64,000 nt of DNA from Calonectria ilicicola (taxonomy: Eukaryota > Ascomycota > Sordariomycetes > Hypocreales > Nectriaceae): the NCBI GenBank assembly GCA_020809705.1, contig CP085832.1, forward strand, positions 620,001-684,000. Reading direction: 5' to 3'. Below the pieces are notes generated by a model. That model searched no databases. It was not told where the DNA came from and was given only the letters and a program-made list of their open reading frames with translations. Of this stretch, positions 43,152 through 56,250 are shown in pieces. Made by a program: the position numbers and the translations under genes. Every line of letters starts with the position of its first letter. Position 1 is the stretch's first letter.

Positions 43152-43818
43152 ATGCGGAGTGGTGAAAATGCGAGATGGGTACCAGAAATAAAGATCTTAC
43201 TACTGACATGGATGCGAGCCGCATCATGAGGGTAACGTGTGGAGCGTTGATGGTGTGCGTCAGCTTCCAAGGTATTCTGATTACACTCTTGTTGAGTTGC
43301 TTTTCTTTGTTTGGAGCAGATGATGGGAAACCGGTAAATAAAAAAAAAGAAATTCAGAAACACAGAATGAACATCTTCAAGTACTGCACCGAGCGATGAA
43401 TATTTTTAGACATGCATATGACCGTTACAACGAAACAAGGGTGAGGCCGAGACATTTTGTTTATTTTTACAGCGCTTATAACAGTGTGCTATTGCAGACC
43501 CCAACCAGAAATAACCCAATCATCAAGCAATTCAGGCACAGGCGCTGAAAAGGGCACACCCCAGCTAGCGTCGATCCGCTGTGTTTCTCGTCTTGGCATC
43601 CTTTACTTACGTACTGTACAGCATCACACAAACACAACTCTGATAATTGCATTTACTCAGGAGAAGGAACCACGTTTATTCTTATGGCTATTTGTTTCAT
43701 CATTCATTCTTGGTTGCTAAATCTCTCACTCCGCTGTCGCAGACAGCTCCCATCACTTGGTTCCCAGCATGGAGTATCCCGCCCATGATTCCCTGTGTGC
43801 ACATCCACGCCGGGTGAT
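43152..43818. other. Convergent intergenic region
   Basis: Region between the stop of the class-V enzyme (+) and the stop of the secreted cysteine-rich peptide gene (-). Short AT-rich frames only; nothing else is visible. Confidence 0.5.
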
Positions 43819-44339
43819 TTAGCACTTAAGCTTGTTACACTTCTTGCAGCTGTTGCGGACTCCGTAGGAGCAGGACAGCTTGCCGTCACCGCCGCACTGG
43901 TAGACGTTGCCCTTCTTACAGTTCAGCAGACCATCACCGCAGAAGAGGCCATTGGGGACGCCCTTGCAGCTGCACTTGGTCTTGACGCAAGCTCGTTTCT
44001 AGTCATGAAATTAGAATCGTCTGAATGAACCAGATCATGATGTGCAAGGACCAAACTTACCTCGAAATCGTTCATGTAAGCCGTCTCGGGCTCGGCGAAG
44101 GCGGCACGGGGCTGGAAATCAAGTTAGCTCAGCGAGTCGGATGTCCCTATTGTTTGTTTCACGTACCATGATGTCATCCAAGGGCTCACGGGGCTGTTTG
44201 GAGTGACAAGTCAGTCGGAAATGTTGAAAGCCGCTTGTCCTCATTCCGAGGTACTCACCATGATGTCGTCGTCGCGCTCAACAACAGTGTTGGCCATGAC
44301 GGCAGTGGCGAAGAGAGCAAAGACAACGGAAAACTTCAT
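43819..44339 (-). CDS. Small secreted cysteine-rich protein with acidic propeptide and Kex2-type site
   Basis: Four small exons (44339-44259, 44193-44167, 44111-44061, 43998-43819) encode 112 residues; introns of 65, 55 and 62 nt all have GT-AG ends. Residues 1-16 (MKFSVVFALFATAVMA) form a signal peptide. Residues 17-53 are an acidic propeptide, closed by a Lys-Arg pair at 54-55 that suits a Kex2-type protease. The mature part would be 57 residues with ten cysteines (spacing begins C-x4-C-x-C-x8-C-x6-C) and many Lys/Gly, consistent with five disulfides. I do not recognise the family. Small secreted cysteine-rich proteins in such fungi include effectors and antimicrobial peptides, but the role here is unknown. 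Exon 2 is a 27-nt micro-exon that duplicates the exon-junction motif DDIM-PR. Confidence 0.82.
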
Positions 44340-44458
44340 GTTGACTGTGGATTTTTAGGACTGGGCCTGAGAGTTGGGTACTGTGTTGTTGTTTGTGTTT
44401 GAGGAGTTGAGCTGATGAGTTAAGACGAGGAAGTCAGCTTGAAGGACTACAACGAGGG

Positions 44459-44467
44459 TTTATATAG
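44459..44467 (-). promoter_or_regulatory. Probable TATA box of the secreted peptide gene
   Basis: CTATATAAA on the minus strand lies about 120 nt upstream of the start codon at 44339. Confidence 0.45.
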
Positions 44468-46183
44468 ATCGAGGAGTGTGGAAGGATTCTACACTAAGCT
44501 ACACCGTCGCCATGTAAGTGACAGAATCAGGCAAGTTAGATGCACATCCAGGGATACAAGGCTCATTCGCGGGGGTAATGCGGTCAGGGTTCGCTACTCG
44601 GATGACCCGACGACCCGACGTTGGGCAAGGAAGGATCAGCAATGTCTGACGAAATATCCTTGAATATCATCATAGCTGAACTAAGCTATAACACAACGTT
44701 GGCGCCGTTTCAAGCGATCGCCAGGGCTAACCCGGGGGCCGTGACAGCGGTTTAATTACAGTCCATATCCCGGAGAGCCTCTACCAGTGTAGTTTTATAG
44801 ACGACCAATCATTGAGCTCAGACACGAGCAAAATTGGCCTCTAGAGCGCTACTTGGTATCAAAGCGTCGACTTAGCACTGGCGATTATCTCCGTATAGTG
44901 GTTAAATAGAGATGGTGGCTTTGCTGGGAACTAGCTTAATAGCAGATGAAACGGCACTATTGGTGCGCCAAGCGTCCCTTACAGATTGGAATGGGTCCAA
45001 TTCCTTTCTTTTCTTGCATTGTTTAAGCGTAATACGCGCCAAAGTTCATCCGTCCAGTGCCCCTTGGGATTGGGGTAACCTTGTCAGTGACATGGTAGCG
45101 TGCATCGTCTACCACTCGGTGAGTGGTACAAACCCTACGCGAGAAATACGATTTGTCGTAATGCATTAACTCATGGGTAGCATTGCGCTAGGTACCTGAA
45201 ATAGCCTTCCAATCCAGCCCATACTCAGGAGAAAGAGCGACGATCCGGCAAGCCGATCCGCATTGAGCAGCATTGGCAAGACAGAGCTGAACAAATGACC
45301 AGTCAGGTCTGGCACGGTCAATCCAGTGTTATGACGGACATTGATGTTTTCAGCTCATCTCAAGTAGCCAGTCTCTGGCGTGCCACGTGCCCTAGTGTCG
45401 GAAATAGCTAGTCTTGGTTCAATCCCAAGCACAACACAAGGATTGGCATTGTGACGCCCTTCAGCCCCAGTGGAGACCATCGACTGCTCCGTTTGGCTCC
45501 TGCATTTTGGCGAGTTTCTCGAGACAACCGGGCTAATTTCCTGCAGCCATGACAGTGTCGTCCATTGTGCTTTTCGTCGGACATTTCGAACCGCGTTGAT
45601 CAAGGTAAGCTTAATATACCTCTGCCCAGTGCGCTTAAATGAGAACGGATGGACCACCGGGTCATCGATCACGCCCCCCCCACTTGAGCTGATCCAAGCC
45701 AACAGCGCTCTTTGATCAAAACTCTTGATCTCTGTTTCCATCGACGTAATAGGCAATCTTGCACATAAAAGTCCAAGAGCACACTAGCCACAACCCGATG
45801 GGCACTAGCACTTGTTAGGTAAGCATCGAGATGATTCTAGACGCGGAATTATTTCCATTTGTGCGGGGGAGCAGTCAGGTGAAGCCGATCGTGGGTCTTT
45901 AGAAGGATGGAAGAGGAACGCTCATCACTTAGTTTATGAGGTGAGCACGCCCGGCCGCTTTCCCTCTTACACAGCCATTGGCTATGTAACACCTGTGCCA
46001 CCCTACCATCGGAAATGGTTGCCGGACAGAAAAGCTCTCATGTTGTTGCCTACGAATTCAACCTCCCTATTGGAGCAGCTGTTGCGAGAGCACCGCCACG
46101 GCTGAAGTCACGGGCCGATTTCCAGAAGGCACATGACGCTATGTAGCTATCCAGCCCATGTCAAATGACTGACGAGTGTTTCT

Positions 46184-46189
46184 TATAAA
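46184..46189 (+). promoter_or_regulatory. Probable TATA box
   Basis: TATAAA lies about 110 nt upstream of the ATG at 46297, a plausible distance for a fungal TATA promoter. Confidence 0.4.
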
Positions 46190-46296
46190 GGGATCGGGAT
46201 CTAGAAAAGGTAACTGGCGTAGTTCAAACAGTGATTCTTTCGCAACTCCAACTACAATTCCACCATCGAATTCAGTACCAAAACTTAATATATAAA

Positions 46297-46581
46297 ATGG
46301 GAAACCAACAATCCAACCCACCCCATGAGCCTCACGGCGATTACACGGCCATGGATGATGATCAAGCCAAGAAGAGCATGATGGAGCGCGTGCGCGACAG
46401 CAAAAAGTCGGTTCCCATCAGCGACGAAGACCTCTTGAAATACACGGGCAAGACAAGAGAAGAGCTCAAGACGTGGGCCGAGAACAGACCAGGAGTTGGC
46501 AAGAATCAATTAGTCGGTAGCATGCCGACAACGGGCGCTCCTGGGGCGGGAGTAGGTGGTGCCGGTGGTGGTGGGTTTTAA
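46297..46581 (+). CDS. Small putatively N-myristoylated protein
   Basis: A single exon encodes 94 residues beginning MGNQQSNPP. Gly2 with Ser6 fits the N-myristoyltransferase consensus, so the protein is probably lipid-anchored to a membrane. The middle (residues about 25-65) is charged and helical: KKSMMERVRDSKKSVPISDEDLLKYTGK (in two parts: KKSMMERVRDSK and KSVPISDEDLLKYTGK), followed by TREELKTWAENRPGVGKNQ. The C-terminus is Gly-rich (GAGVGGAGGGGF). I do not recognise the family. The in-frame codons upstream of 46297 lack another ATG, and choosing this ATG exposes the myristoylation motif. A TATAAA box lies about 110 nt upstream. Confidence 0.7.
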   Translation: MGNQQSNPPHEPHGDYTAMDDDQAKKSMMERVRDSKKSVPISDEDLLKYTGKTREELKTWAENRPGVGKNQLVGSMPTTGAPGAGVGGAGGGGF

Positions 46582-47470
46582 TGTGATGGTGGAGCGATGA
46601 ATAATGACCGAAGCGGGGAAACGCGGCTGACGATGCAACAAGCGCCCAAATGTCATGGGTGGGCATGGCACGACTGGTTTTGGGCGAATTATGCGATTAT
46701 AATGCCTTCTTGTATTGAATTTTTATATTCACGATATTCATGATGATGATGCGACAAGATGTTGTTTCGCTTGGTTGATGGAAAGCTCAAGACTGCAACT
46801 AGTTTAGCGGATGAATCATCGCGCTGAGGCAATGCGGCTGACACCAAATAAATCACTCACTTCTGTTTATTTTCCACAATCATCAAAGGTCTGGGCTCTT
46901 TGAATTCAACATGCTCGAGAAGAGTGACAGTTTAGCTTCACGGCCCATGTCAAGTTTACCAGCCGTTCAGAGTAGCATCCACACAAGACAATGCAATGCA
47001 ATCCATGAAAGATTGTGCCACCTCTACTTTTTTCCAACGTTTCCTGAGAATATAAACCTAAATAAATAATTTAGGTAGATTATTTTGTTTCTGCATCTTT
47101 TAGCCATCAAACCAACATTTAGATCAGTTGAGTTCTGTGATGTCGAAGATGAAGATGTCACAGGGACAATCTTTCGGTGTACTGTAATAACAAACCAACG
47201 GGACCCCGCCCAGTGGCAATGTTCCTTACCCACTTCCAAAATTGTTGAGTAACCTCGTCAATGGAAGGATTGGACAATTCTTGTCTAAAGCGAAAGCACT
47301 CCCTCAGAAAGCAAGTCTAAGGGAGCCAAGAAACAAAAATACACCTTCTACACATCGAAATATTTATCGCATTATACCAGTCGCTCCAAAAACTAGGCCC
47401 CAAAGCCCAGAAGCTTGTATCCAGGCCATATATAACTCAACTCAAAACTACTCAGAAGGAACCGGGCAGA
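46582..47470. other. Intergenic region
   Basis: AT-rich spacer between two plus-strand genes. A possible TATA element (TATATAA, 47429-47435) lies only 36 nt from the next ATG. No ORF is supported. Confidence 0.45.
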
Positions 47471-49509
47471 ATGCCGACTCACACACCTTTGTGCAAAGTC
47501 TGTCTCGACCTTGACGATTCTCGTGTCAAGGAAGAATCCACCAAAGTCAGCGGTTATGCGCCTAGCCTTGAAGAAATATCGCAGTCCGCGCTGAGCTGTC
47601 CTGGGTGTGACATTCTCCAGCGCGCTACAAAACACTGCTACCCTGAGGTCTTTGCAGCGGCACCGTACTTTCGTGTCTTTATTTCTTTCTTCAGAGGGAA
47701 TAAGAACCAATTTCCCAATGATCTTTTAGGCTTGTCAATCTCCCCAAAGGAATTTCCCGATACTGAAGAGGATCCGCTCCAAGAGGTGAAGAACGGATGG
47801 AGGCGGCGGGTTCTTCACATATACTCGGTCCCTGGTATTATAAACCCATCCGTTTAAAAATAAATATGGCTAACATAGAAGAAGGAAAGCCATGCCCGTG
47901 GCCAATATTCTCAGCTGGCACCCTTCCTACATCCAAACCCGACATTCTGGCAGCTCAAGTCAAAGCTTGGATTGCAAAATGCGAAACAGACCATGAAGAG
48001 TGCAAAACCCTAACTCAAAGGGTTCTCCCTAAGCGTGTTGTTGAAATTATTCCTGGCTCAAAACCTGGAAGTTGCAAAGTGCGATTACGCGAGACGACTC
48101 CTGCTGAACAGACACCTTACGTGTGCCTCAGCCACTGCTGGGGCAAGCATCAGATCATTACCACTAACGGCACGAATTTCAAGCAACACCTCACAGAGAT
48201 ACCATGGAGCTCCCTTTCAACTACATTCCAGGATGCGCTTGATTTTTCGTGTCGTATCAACATTAACTATGTCTGGATTGATTCTCTTTGCATCATTCAA
48301 GACTCTAAATCTGACTGGGAAGCGGAGGCAGTCAAAATGGCCTCTTACTACTCCAACGCCGATCTCACCATTGCAGCTTCAGCTGCCAAGGATGGAACAA
48401 TCGGCCTTTTCCCAAAACGGCTCAGCACCGATGAACCGATGGAACTCCACGGAGAGGACTGCAACAGCCACCCATATCATCTCGTCACTAGGACGGCAAT
48501 TGATCACCCCTTTGACGTAGAGGAAGACGAGCTTGACCTATTCCCTCTAACTAAACGAGGGTGGGTCTACCAGGAGCACATACTTTCCCGTAGATTCCTC
48601 CACTTTGGTACACGGGAGCTCGTCTGGGAGTGCCACTCCAACACGCACTGCCAATGCGGCATGATTCCACAAAAGCCTCGGTCGGATCACGCAACTAATC
48701 AAGTCCTCAGCGCCGCAAAATATGGCTTAAAGACGAATGATGTTCACAAACGGCGCCAGCTCTGGTATGAAAACTTGGAAAGCATGATGAATCTCGACTT
48801 CACCTACGTCTCGGATCGCTTAGCTGCAACAGCTGGGATTACTACGCTTCTCGCAAGAGGGTACAAGGGCCGATACTTGGCTGGCCTTTGGGAAGACTCT
48901 CTTATTCAAGACCTATGCTGGGTCATCACAGAGAACGGAAAACGCCCACAGGAACTTGACGGCGTGCCGTCGTGGTCATGGGGCTCAGTATCTGGCGGCT
49001 TCGCTACCTTGTGGTGTCAAAGTGATCTTTCAGATCCTGATGTTCTTATGGCCGCGCATTTGGTCAAGGTTGACTGCCAACCAGATCCACCACCACTAAT
49101 TGGGGCTTTGACTCGTGGCGCGCTATTTCTCAGGGGACAACTAGCCATTGCTACAATCATGGACGATGGAAATAAGGGCGCATTGAGGCGGTTGCTAACA
49201 ATAAAGAGCGAAAGCCCGGAAGAGTTTCGTGATGGGTGGTTCTTCAATCCAGACACCAGAGATTTAATGGAGCACCTATCACACCTAGAAGTCTATTTGC
49301 TTAAGATGATTCAAAAGGGAACTGGAGCGGACCAGCAATCTGCTGTTTTTTTGGTCCTGCAGCCGCACATGACCAACAAGGGCTCATTCCAAAGGATTGG
49401 TCTCTTGAGGGCAAAAGTCAGAAGACGGCCAGGACAACAAGCAGCAAATGGCACTTTCCTCCAGAGATTTGATGATCTTTCAACGACTTCGGAGGTCCAA
49501 ATAGAGTAA
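47471..49509 (+). CDS. HET-domain protein
   Basis: Two exons (47471-47834, 47879-49509) encode 664 residues; the 44-nt intron has GT-AG ends and joins two frames in phase 1, restoring the usual HYSVPxEGKPCPWP-like transition before the domain. The N-terminus carries paired CxxC motifs (LCKVC, SCPGC), common in this HET subtype and possibly metal-binding. The HET domain spans about residues 215-360: YVCLSHCWG, TFQDALDFSCRINI, YVWIDSLCIIQDS, WEAEAVKMASYYSNADLTIA, LTKRGWVYQEHILSRRFLHFG, then ELVWECHSN. The tail has the usual VPSWSWGSVSGG. Such proteins can trigger self/non-self recognition cell death. Unlike the HET gene at 18.7-21.5 kb it appears intact. Confidence 0.9.
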
Positions 49510-49796
49510 TAATGCAAAATTTTAGTGTATAGATCACATGCGCTCTCCCCTTGAGGCTATTTTACAGAGGCATCAAAATTTTGTGAAAGCATTTTATATT
49601 GGACAGCATAATGGCAAAGCTACCTGCGTCAATCTGAGCTATCCTTGCTCTCACTCGGCTTCTCGTTCGCGGATCATAGCCATAGTTCGGTTCTTCAGAG
49701 AGTGACAGGGGAGATTTCTCAAAAGAGTGCTGTAGGGCAAATTTCTGGGCATTCCATCTCATTTCTCAGACACCCTTAGTGACGATTTCTCGACCT

Positions 49797-51012
<1,216 letters not shown>

Positions 51013-51158
51013 CTGCATCATTCAAACCATTTTTGGATAGTAGACCACCGAAAGGTGCCATGATCGAAGCTCGACGGGAAGCCCGTACCACTTGAGATGA
51101 TTGGATCTAGAAGTGTTACGGGTGTCAGCGCTGATACAGCGCTCATCAGCAGGGACAA

Positions 51159-51170
51159 ACCTTATAAGGT
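51159..51170. promoter_or_regulatory. Palindromic TATA-like element upstream of thi4
   Basis: ACCTTATAAGGT is a perfect 12-bp palindrome about 150 nt upstream of the UTR-intron donor, and a 10-bp palindrome TCAGCGCTGA lies at 51125-51134. They may mark the thi4 core promoter; a second AT-rich candidate is near 51277-51293. Confidence 0.35.
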
Positions 51171-51293
51171 CGATTGTTTTTAGTGGCTGTAGGGATTTTT
51201 TTTCAGTTTTGAGGATCGGTGGAAGCTGATGAAGAAGGGAAGAAGGGGATTGCTTCTCGAGTCCTGAAGCTCGCGTATTTAAAGTATAAAGTA

Positions 51294-52201
51294 TATGCCG
51301 CAGATGAGGGGTAAGTAAGTTGATTTCATTCACGTGTCATGGCCTCTGATCGGCCTCCTATGATCGGCCCTCGGATATGATGCGACTTCTAACAGGGTGG
51401 TTGATGAATTTGTGGGTGTCGCCAAGGTATACCCTATCGGCTCTTGTCCTTAGGGGATTACTCAAACGCTGCTAATGACTAGCGCAAAAGATAAAGGTCT
51501 AGAGTACATTGCTTCCATGTCCATTATGTCAGGGCCCCGTTACTCAAACTGTACGCATTGAGGTAGCTGAGCTAGACCATGGCCTGCCACACAACAAAGT
51601 GGCAGAACGAAAGGGATTCTGAGATGTGAGGTGTTTGTGGATCGTGACAAATCTTCCTTTCTTTTCTCATGTTTTATTGGCGATTTTTGAGGGTTTGTAC
51701 TTTCCTTGAAGCTAAAAAGCTCAATTCAGCTCCAACCTTGGTTGCTGTCCTTCCAGGATGCAGAAGTAACCTAGCGCCATAGAGACCCATGAGCTCTTTT
51801 CCATGCCCACGATATTTAAGACCCATTTAGCATTTTAGCGCCTTGGTACCTGGCGTCTTGATTGTCCGTCTCGCCCCTCCCCCATATTCTCAACGACAGT
51901 GCCGGCACTTCTCAAGCTGTACCCTCACCACGTATACCAGCTCTGGTTTCGCAACCACACAACCAACCGTAATATTTCCAACGCCATACTAGGCCAGTAA
52001 TTTTTGTATACTGTGAATCAATGACCGCTCGAATTTCCTTGCTTGACAGATATCTGCTTTATTTTTATTTTTTATTTTTACACTCAACGGGGATCAGTGT
52101 CCGAGACCCGCTTATCGTCGGAATTGAATGGTACAAGATCGCCGTGCCTCCCGGGTGACCCCCGATCACGGCCGCTTCTCCTGCCGGCAAGTGGAGAGCT
52201 C
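51294..52201. other. Region upstream of thi4 without a supported gene
   Basis: AT-rich sequence with no ORF of coding character. It probably includes distal thi4 promoter elements. Confidence 0.45.
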
Positions 52202-52533
52202 TCATGCCCAATCCAGCGTCTCTTCACCGAGATACTCGTCTAGGAAGACGTTGACATGAGTACCCTGATTATATACTTTCTTATTGGCCTTGACTGGCTT
52301 GACTTGACCCACGCTGAAGTCCGGGGGTAGACCGGCATCGTCAAGATAATTTTCATTCCAGAGGCACTCGATATCTTGCCAAGCTATTTGGTCAAACCGT
52401 TGCGAATAATATTCCATAACAAGAACCTCTATTTATTTGGATGTCAGAACCAAAATGGCACAGTGATGTGGCTGTAGTAAAGGATCGAGTGTATGGAGCT
52501 AGCAGCGGCAACAATAGGTGATATTGGGTCCAT
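52202..52533 (-). pseudogene. Possible gene remnant (71-codon ORF plus short upstream ORF)
   Basis: A 71-codon frame (52417-52202, MEYYSQRFDQIAWQDIE... ending LGEETLDWA) has a balanced, protein-like composition. Just upstream a short frame starts at 52533 with MDPISPIVAAASSIHSI, which resembles the N-terminal start of many fungal NLR-like and STAND proteins, and stops after 28 codons. The two frames differ in phase, and I found no intron that joins them. This could be a decayed gene or a small real gene; the call is tentative. Confidence 0.3.
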
Positions 52534-55500
52534 CGAAACTTAGTCAATCAAAGCACCATCGAGCATTGCTATAGCGACCCATGTTCTTTTAGTGATTAGC
52601 CCTTAGGTTCCAGCACAATCACCGCATTTTTCGCTCAATCCAATGCGAAGACTTACTCATGCCATCCGCCAAACATACCAAGGATCAGCCGCAATCCTTC
52701 GAATCAAATAATGCACTGCCTTCCCAAACACTCGAGTTCAAAGTACAGTACAAAGGACGATTGGTGAAGGAGATGATAGCAGCATGAAAAATCATCCATT
52801 GATACCTATGAGATTAGAAATCTTCCAACTCTGTCCTAATTTTTATTGTTTCTTCTGATACTTTTTCGTCCAAGACGCCGTTACGAGCATTCAGACCAGA
52901 CCTTTTTGTGGCCCTGTATATCCGCCAAGATTTCCTAGCGCCCTCTACCAGTGTCTTGGGAATCACCTGATTTTTAAAGGAACCTTAGGGCTGACAGGGC
53001 AATATTGTAGCGCGTTGGATGCTACAACACCGTCCACCACGGCTAATCAGCGCCGATACAACGCTACAATTCTCGATTTGACATCCCTGTAGTATTACCC
53101 CTAAACACTATCCTAGCACATCGCTCCATAATTAAGGATCACAGACAGTGGGTATAATGGGTCGCTAGCGCTCGATACAACCGAAACATGGTGGTATAGT
53201 GCAACCTTGTATCGCGGTTCCTTATCCATGGGATCCGTTTGGACTCACTGGGGCCATGCGTGTGTCTGGCATGAAAAGTAATCGGAGATCGGATCTAGAA
53301 CAGAGAGATACAGGGCGTTCCTGCAGTAAAAGTGCCCCAAAATTAGCATGTATCGGCCGGGATTGCGAACCACAGAGGCAGCCTGAGCGCGCTCGAAGAA
53401 TTAAGCAAATGAGAAACGAAATAAGAAAGACTCCAGATTTACCATAGAGTAACATTAGCTACTGTTTATTTGCCCCGTTTCTAATGGCCGAATACAAGAT
53501 CCCAGTTCGCTAAAATTGGCATAGAGTCTAGTACGATTGCCGGTTCTCAAACATCTTACTTCAGGAATAGCATCAGCAACCCAACACATTCGTTAAAATA
53601 CGGCGACGCATCAAGAATCTCAATTTTCCCTCGGGTTACCGATATTTTTGAACACTTTAATACATAAGATTTGATGAATGAGGGCATTGAATGGCTTGGC
53701 GTCCTAATCCACCATGTACCAAAAACGACAACTGAAGCATAGGGTAGGAAGTTTGGTGAATCCACGCCGAGCGAACCCTATCGAGATTCTTCCTTTCCTT
53801 TCATAAACAGATAGTTCTCATGATAATCAGATTGGCATACTTTCAATGTCTCTCTCTATCCAACATTTACACATTCGAATCCACTAGTCTCAATGTCTCA
53901 CTTTTGGAAGTGGCCAGAGCTGAATACAGCCCGTTGTGATCTTACCCCTCAATGGTTACTTCCTTTTGCTCCTTCAATACCACCCACCTCAGATCATGGA
54001 AGGAACGCATCGAGGGCATTATAGCACTCCGGGCCTTTCGGCGATCCAAAGCTTCGCCACCGTCAGCTTGACTGTCCCGGTACAGTGCAGATACCCGCCA
54101 CAGACAAGAACCATCTGCTCAGCTGAGGCTGCCCACCCAGGTGGAAGTCCTTGTGTTCCATCCGACACTACAGTGAGTGGAATTCCTGTCATTCTCTCAC
54201 GCAGGTTCCATAACACTCTCAGACATCGCGTGGTCGGCGTGCTGCAATGCGCTCCACCCTGCCAACTCCAGCCCAGAGTCCGCGATCACTGTACCCACAT
54301 CCCTCCGATCCCTACGTCGCCTTTCAAGATGGACGGGTGGATATAGTCACGGTAGCTATTCTGTCACTGTCGCCATCATCGAGGCTTAAACTTGGGCTAG
54401 TTTCTCGCTTATAGTGCCCGCAGGCGCGAGCCGGTCGAATAATGTCGTGAGCGAAGCCGAATTCGAACATTGTAACGCATATATCGAGGGTATTTATTGT
54501 GGTTAGGGTGTCGCATCTAATCGCTGAAGTTTCCCATCGCACTGCGATCCTTCTCGACAAAACTATCCCTGGTCGCCATCGAACAATCTTTTCGCGCTGA
54601 CAATAGCAATCCTGATTTGGCCTCTCGTATCGATTAATCTAGGAGCGATAGAATAGATGCCGAGCATATATTTGCCGAATTCGATCTCGTTTTCGGGAGC
54701 CGGGCTTTCGAGGACGTATATTCGCATCGCCAAGGAAATAATCCCGTCGGATAATCGTTTTCTAGGATTTCTTCGGTCGTTACCAATTCTTTCTCCTCTC
54801 CTCTTCTCCTATAGTTCTTCCGGTCCCTAAATCTCTTCCAGGCGCTCGAAAATCGGAACCGATCAAGTATACCAAGTCGTATTCGTGGATAGGTAGTTGG
54901 ACCTCAACCTAGAGAACATGGCCATCCTCACCCTCCACCTGTTCCTGCCGAAGAAGACGAGTGTTCGATGACAAGTTAACCCAGCTCCCAGAACACCTTA
55001 CCGGCCACGGTGTTCCCTTTAATATAGCGCTGTCGGCGAGCTCTTCTACGTGACGTCTATCGGACACTCCGAGGCTAAATCGTTCGATCGAGTCGCCAAC
55101 CGAAATTTTTTGTCTTCCAGTTCACCCAGACTAAATTAATATAGACGAGGATTGCTTATAACGGCATAGCACCTGCCCAAAAGAGATCGATTCGAATGGA
55201 AGAAAAGGTTCTCCCGCGCTTACCGCCAGATTTATGACGATGCGGCGGTCTGCAAACCCGCCCCAGAACGATTCTAGTGTGAAGCGGACCCATCTACAGT
55301 CAAGAAATTGGCATAGCTCTTCTGTGAGAGCAAGGGTATTGATATTTTAGCAAGGATACCGAATTCACGCTTGCCAGAAGCGACCAGCGAGCCGTCCGTC
55401 GATCTTAGTGCCTGACCTTAAGCTTCACCTTTGCAAAAGAGGGACGATGGAGATTGTTCCAAGACCTGTCCTGACTCCTACAATGATCTGACTGCGAAGT

Positions 55501-56250
55501 GTATGTGATGCCATCTCAGAGACATGGCGTTGTTATGCTTGACTCGGGACCACTAACTGGTTTGTTTGGGCTAGGCCAGCACAGCTGTCACGTCGTCACG
55601 GGCGAAGCGCAAAAAACTTACGAGAGCGTGCGGAAAATACGATACACAGGCCAGATCTCCCAAGAGCGACGATAGTGGCAACAGTTTCGACGGCGGTGGC
55701 AATAATATGAAACTTTCGTACGCGGCAACCGCGCAAACGGCGCTGTCTACAAAGTTCACACTCGACTAAGCCACAGGGGCGATCCACGACATTAATCTCC
55801 CCGGCGCCGCCCATCCGCCCATAGATGCATACGATTACAATAGTTTAGCTCGAAAGATATGATTCCGAAAGTCCTCGAAAGGCCAAAATAGATGCAATTC
55901 CTCCCCGAGAACATAGATACCTCGCTCGCCCACGATGTCTACAAGGAACGGTTCCTAGGTGCCATGAATAATTGCACCAAGGGCCAGGAGACGATAGCAG
56001 AGGAATAGCAACAACTATTCATGCTCCTATATCGTTTCTAGAAGATTCATTTGATTCATTTCAAATTGTTTCGACACAAATGAGACTATTTCAGTTGCGA
56101 TGATCTCCTGGTGTCGTGCTGCCGTCCTCCCCTACAAACGCCTTGGAACAGCCCTCCACAAATAAACCGGCCATTTGGGTGTATGAATCGTACATGTTTC
56201 TATTGATTTTACGATACTAGGGCACATCATGAATAGAATATGGCATTGAG
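52534..56250. other. Gene-poor, decayed-looking region
   Basis: No intact gene is visible. Several stretches read as protein-like for 20-45 codons but are cut by stops, for example around 55000-55400 and 55880-56040 on the plus strand. This pattern suggests old transposon or gene relics. I cannot name the source family. A small inverted-repeat element lies at 52994-53089. Confidence 0.45.
52994..53089. repeat. Short inverted-repeat element (MITE-like)
   Basis: A 96-bp unit begins CAGGG and ends CCCTG. Inside, ATTGTAGCG (53004-53012) is matched in reverse complement by CGCTACAAT (53062-53070), extendable to 12 bp with a 2-nt bulge. CAGGG/CCCTG ends recall hAT-type non-autonomous elements, but I see no 8-bp target duplication, so the assignment is weak. 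Confidence 0.35.

Larger units (their letters stand above)
44340..46296. other. Intergenic region between divergent genes
   Basis: Nearly 2 kb separate the secreted-peptide gene (-) from the myristoylated-protein gene (+). Frames are short. A T-arm-like stretch with a GGTTCAATCC box (45416-45425) occurs, but no tRNA can be folded around it. No gene is supported. Confidence 0.45.

Noticed and set aside
45361..45440. tRNA gene
   Set aside because: A T-arm-like CTTGG-TTCAATC-CCAAG is present, but no acceptor complement, D-arm or anticodon arm can be placed upstream.
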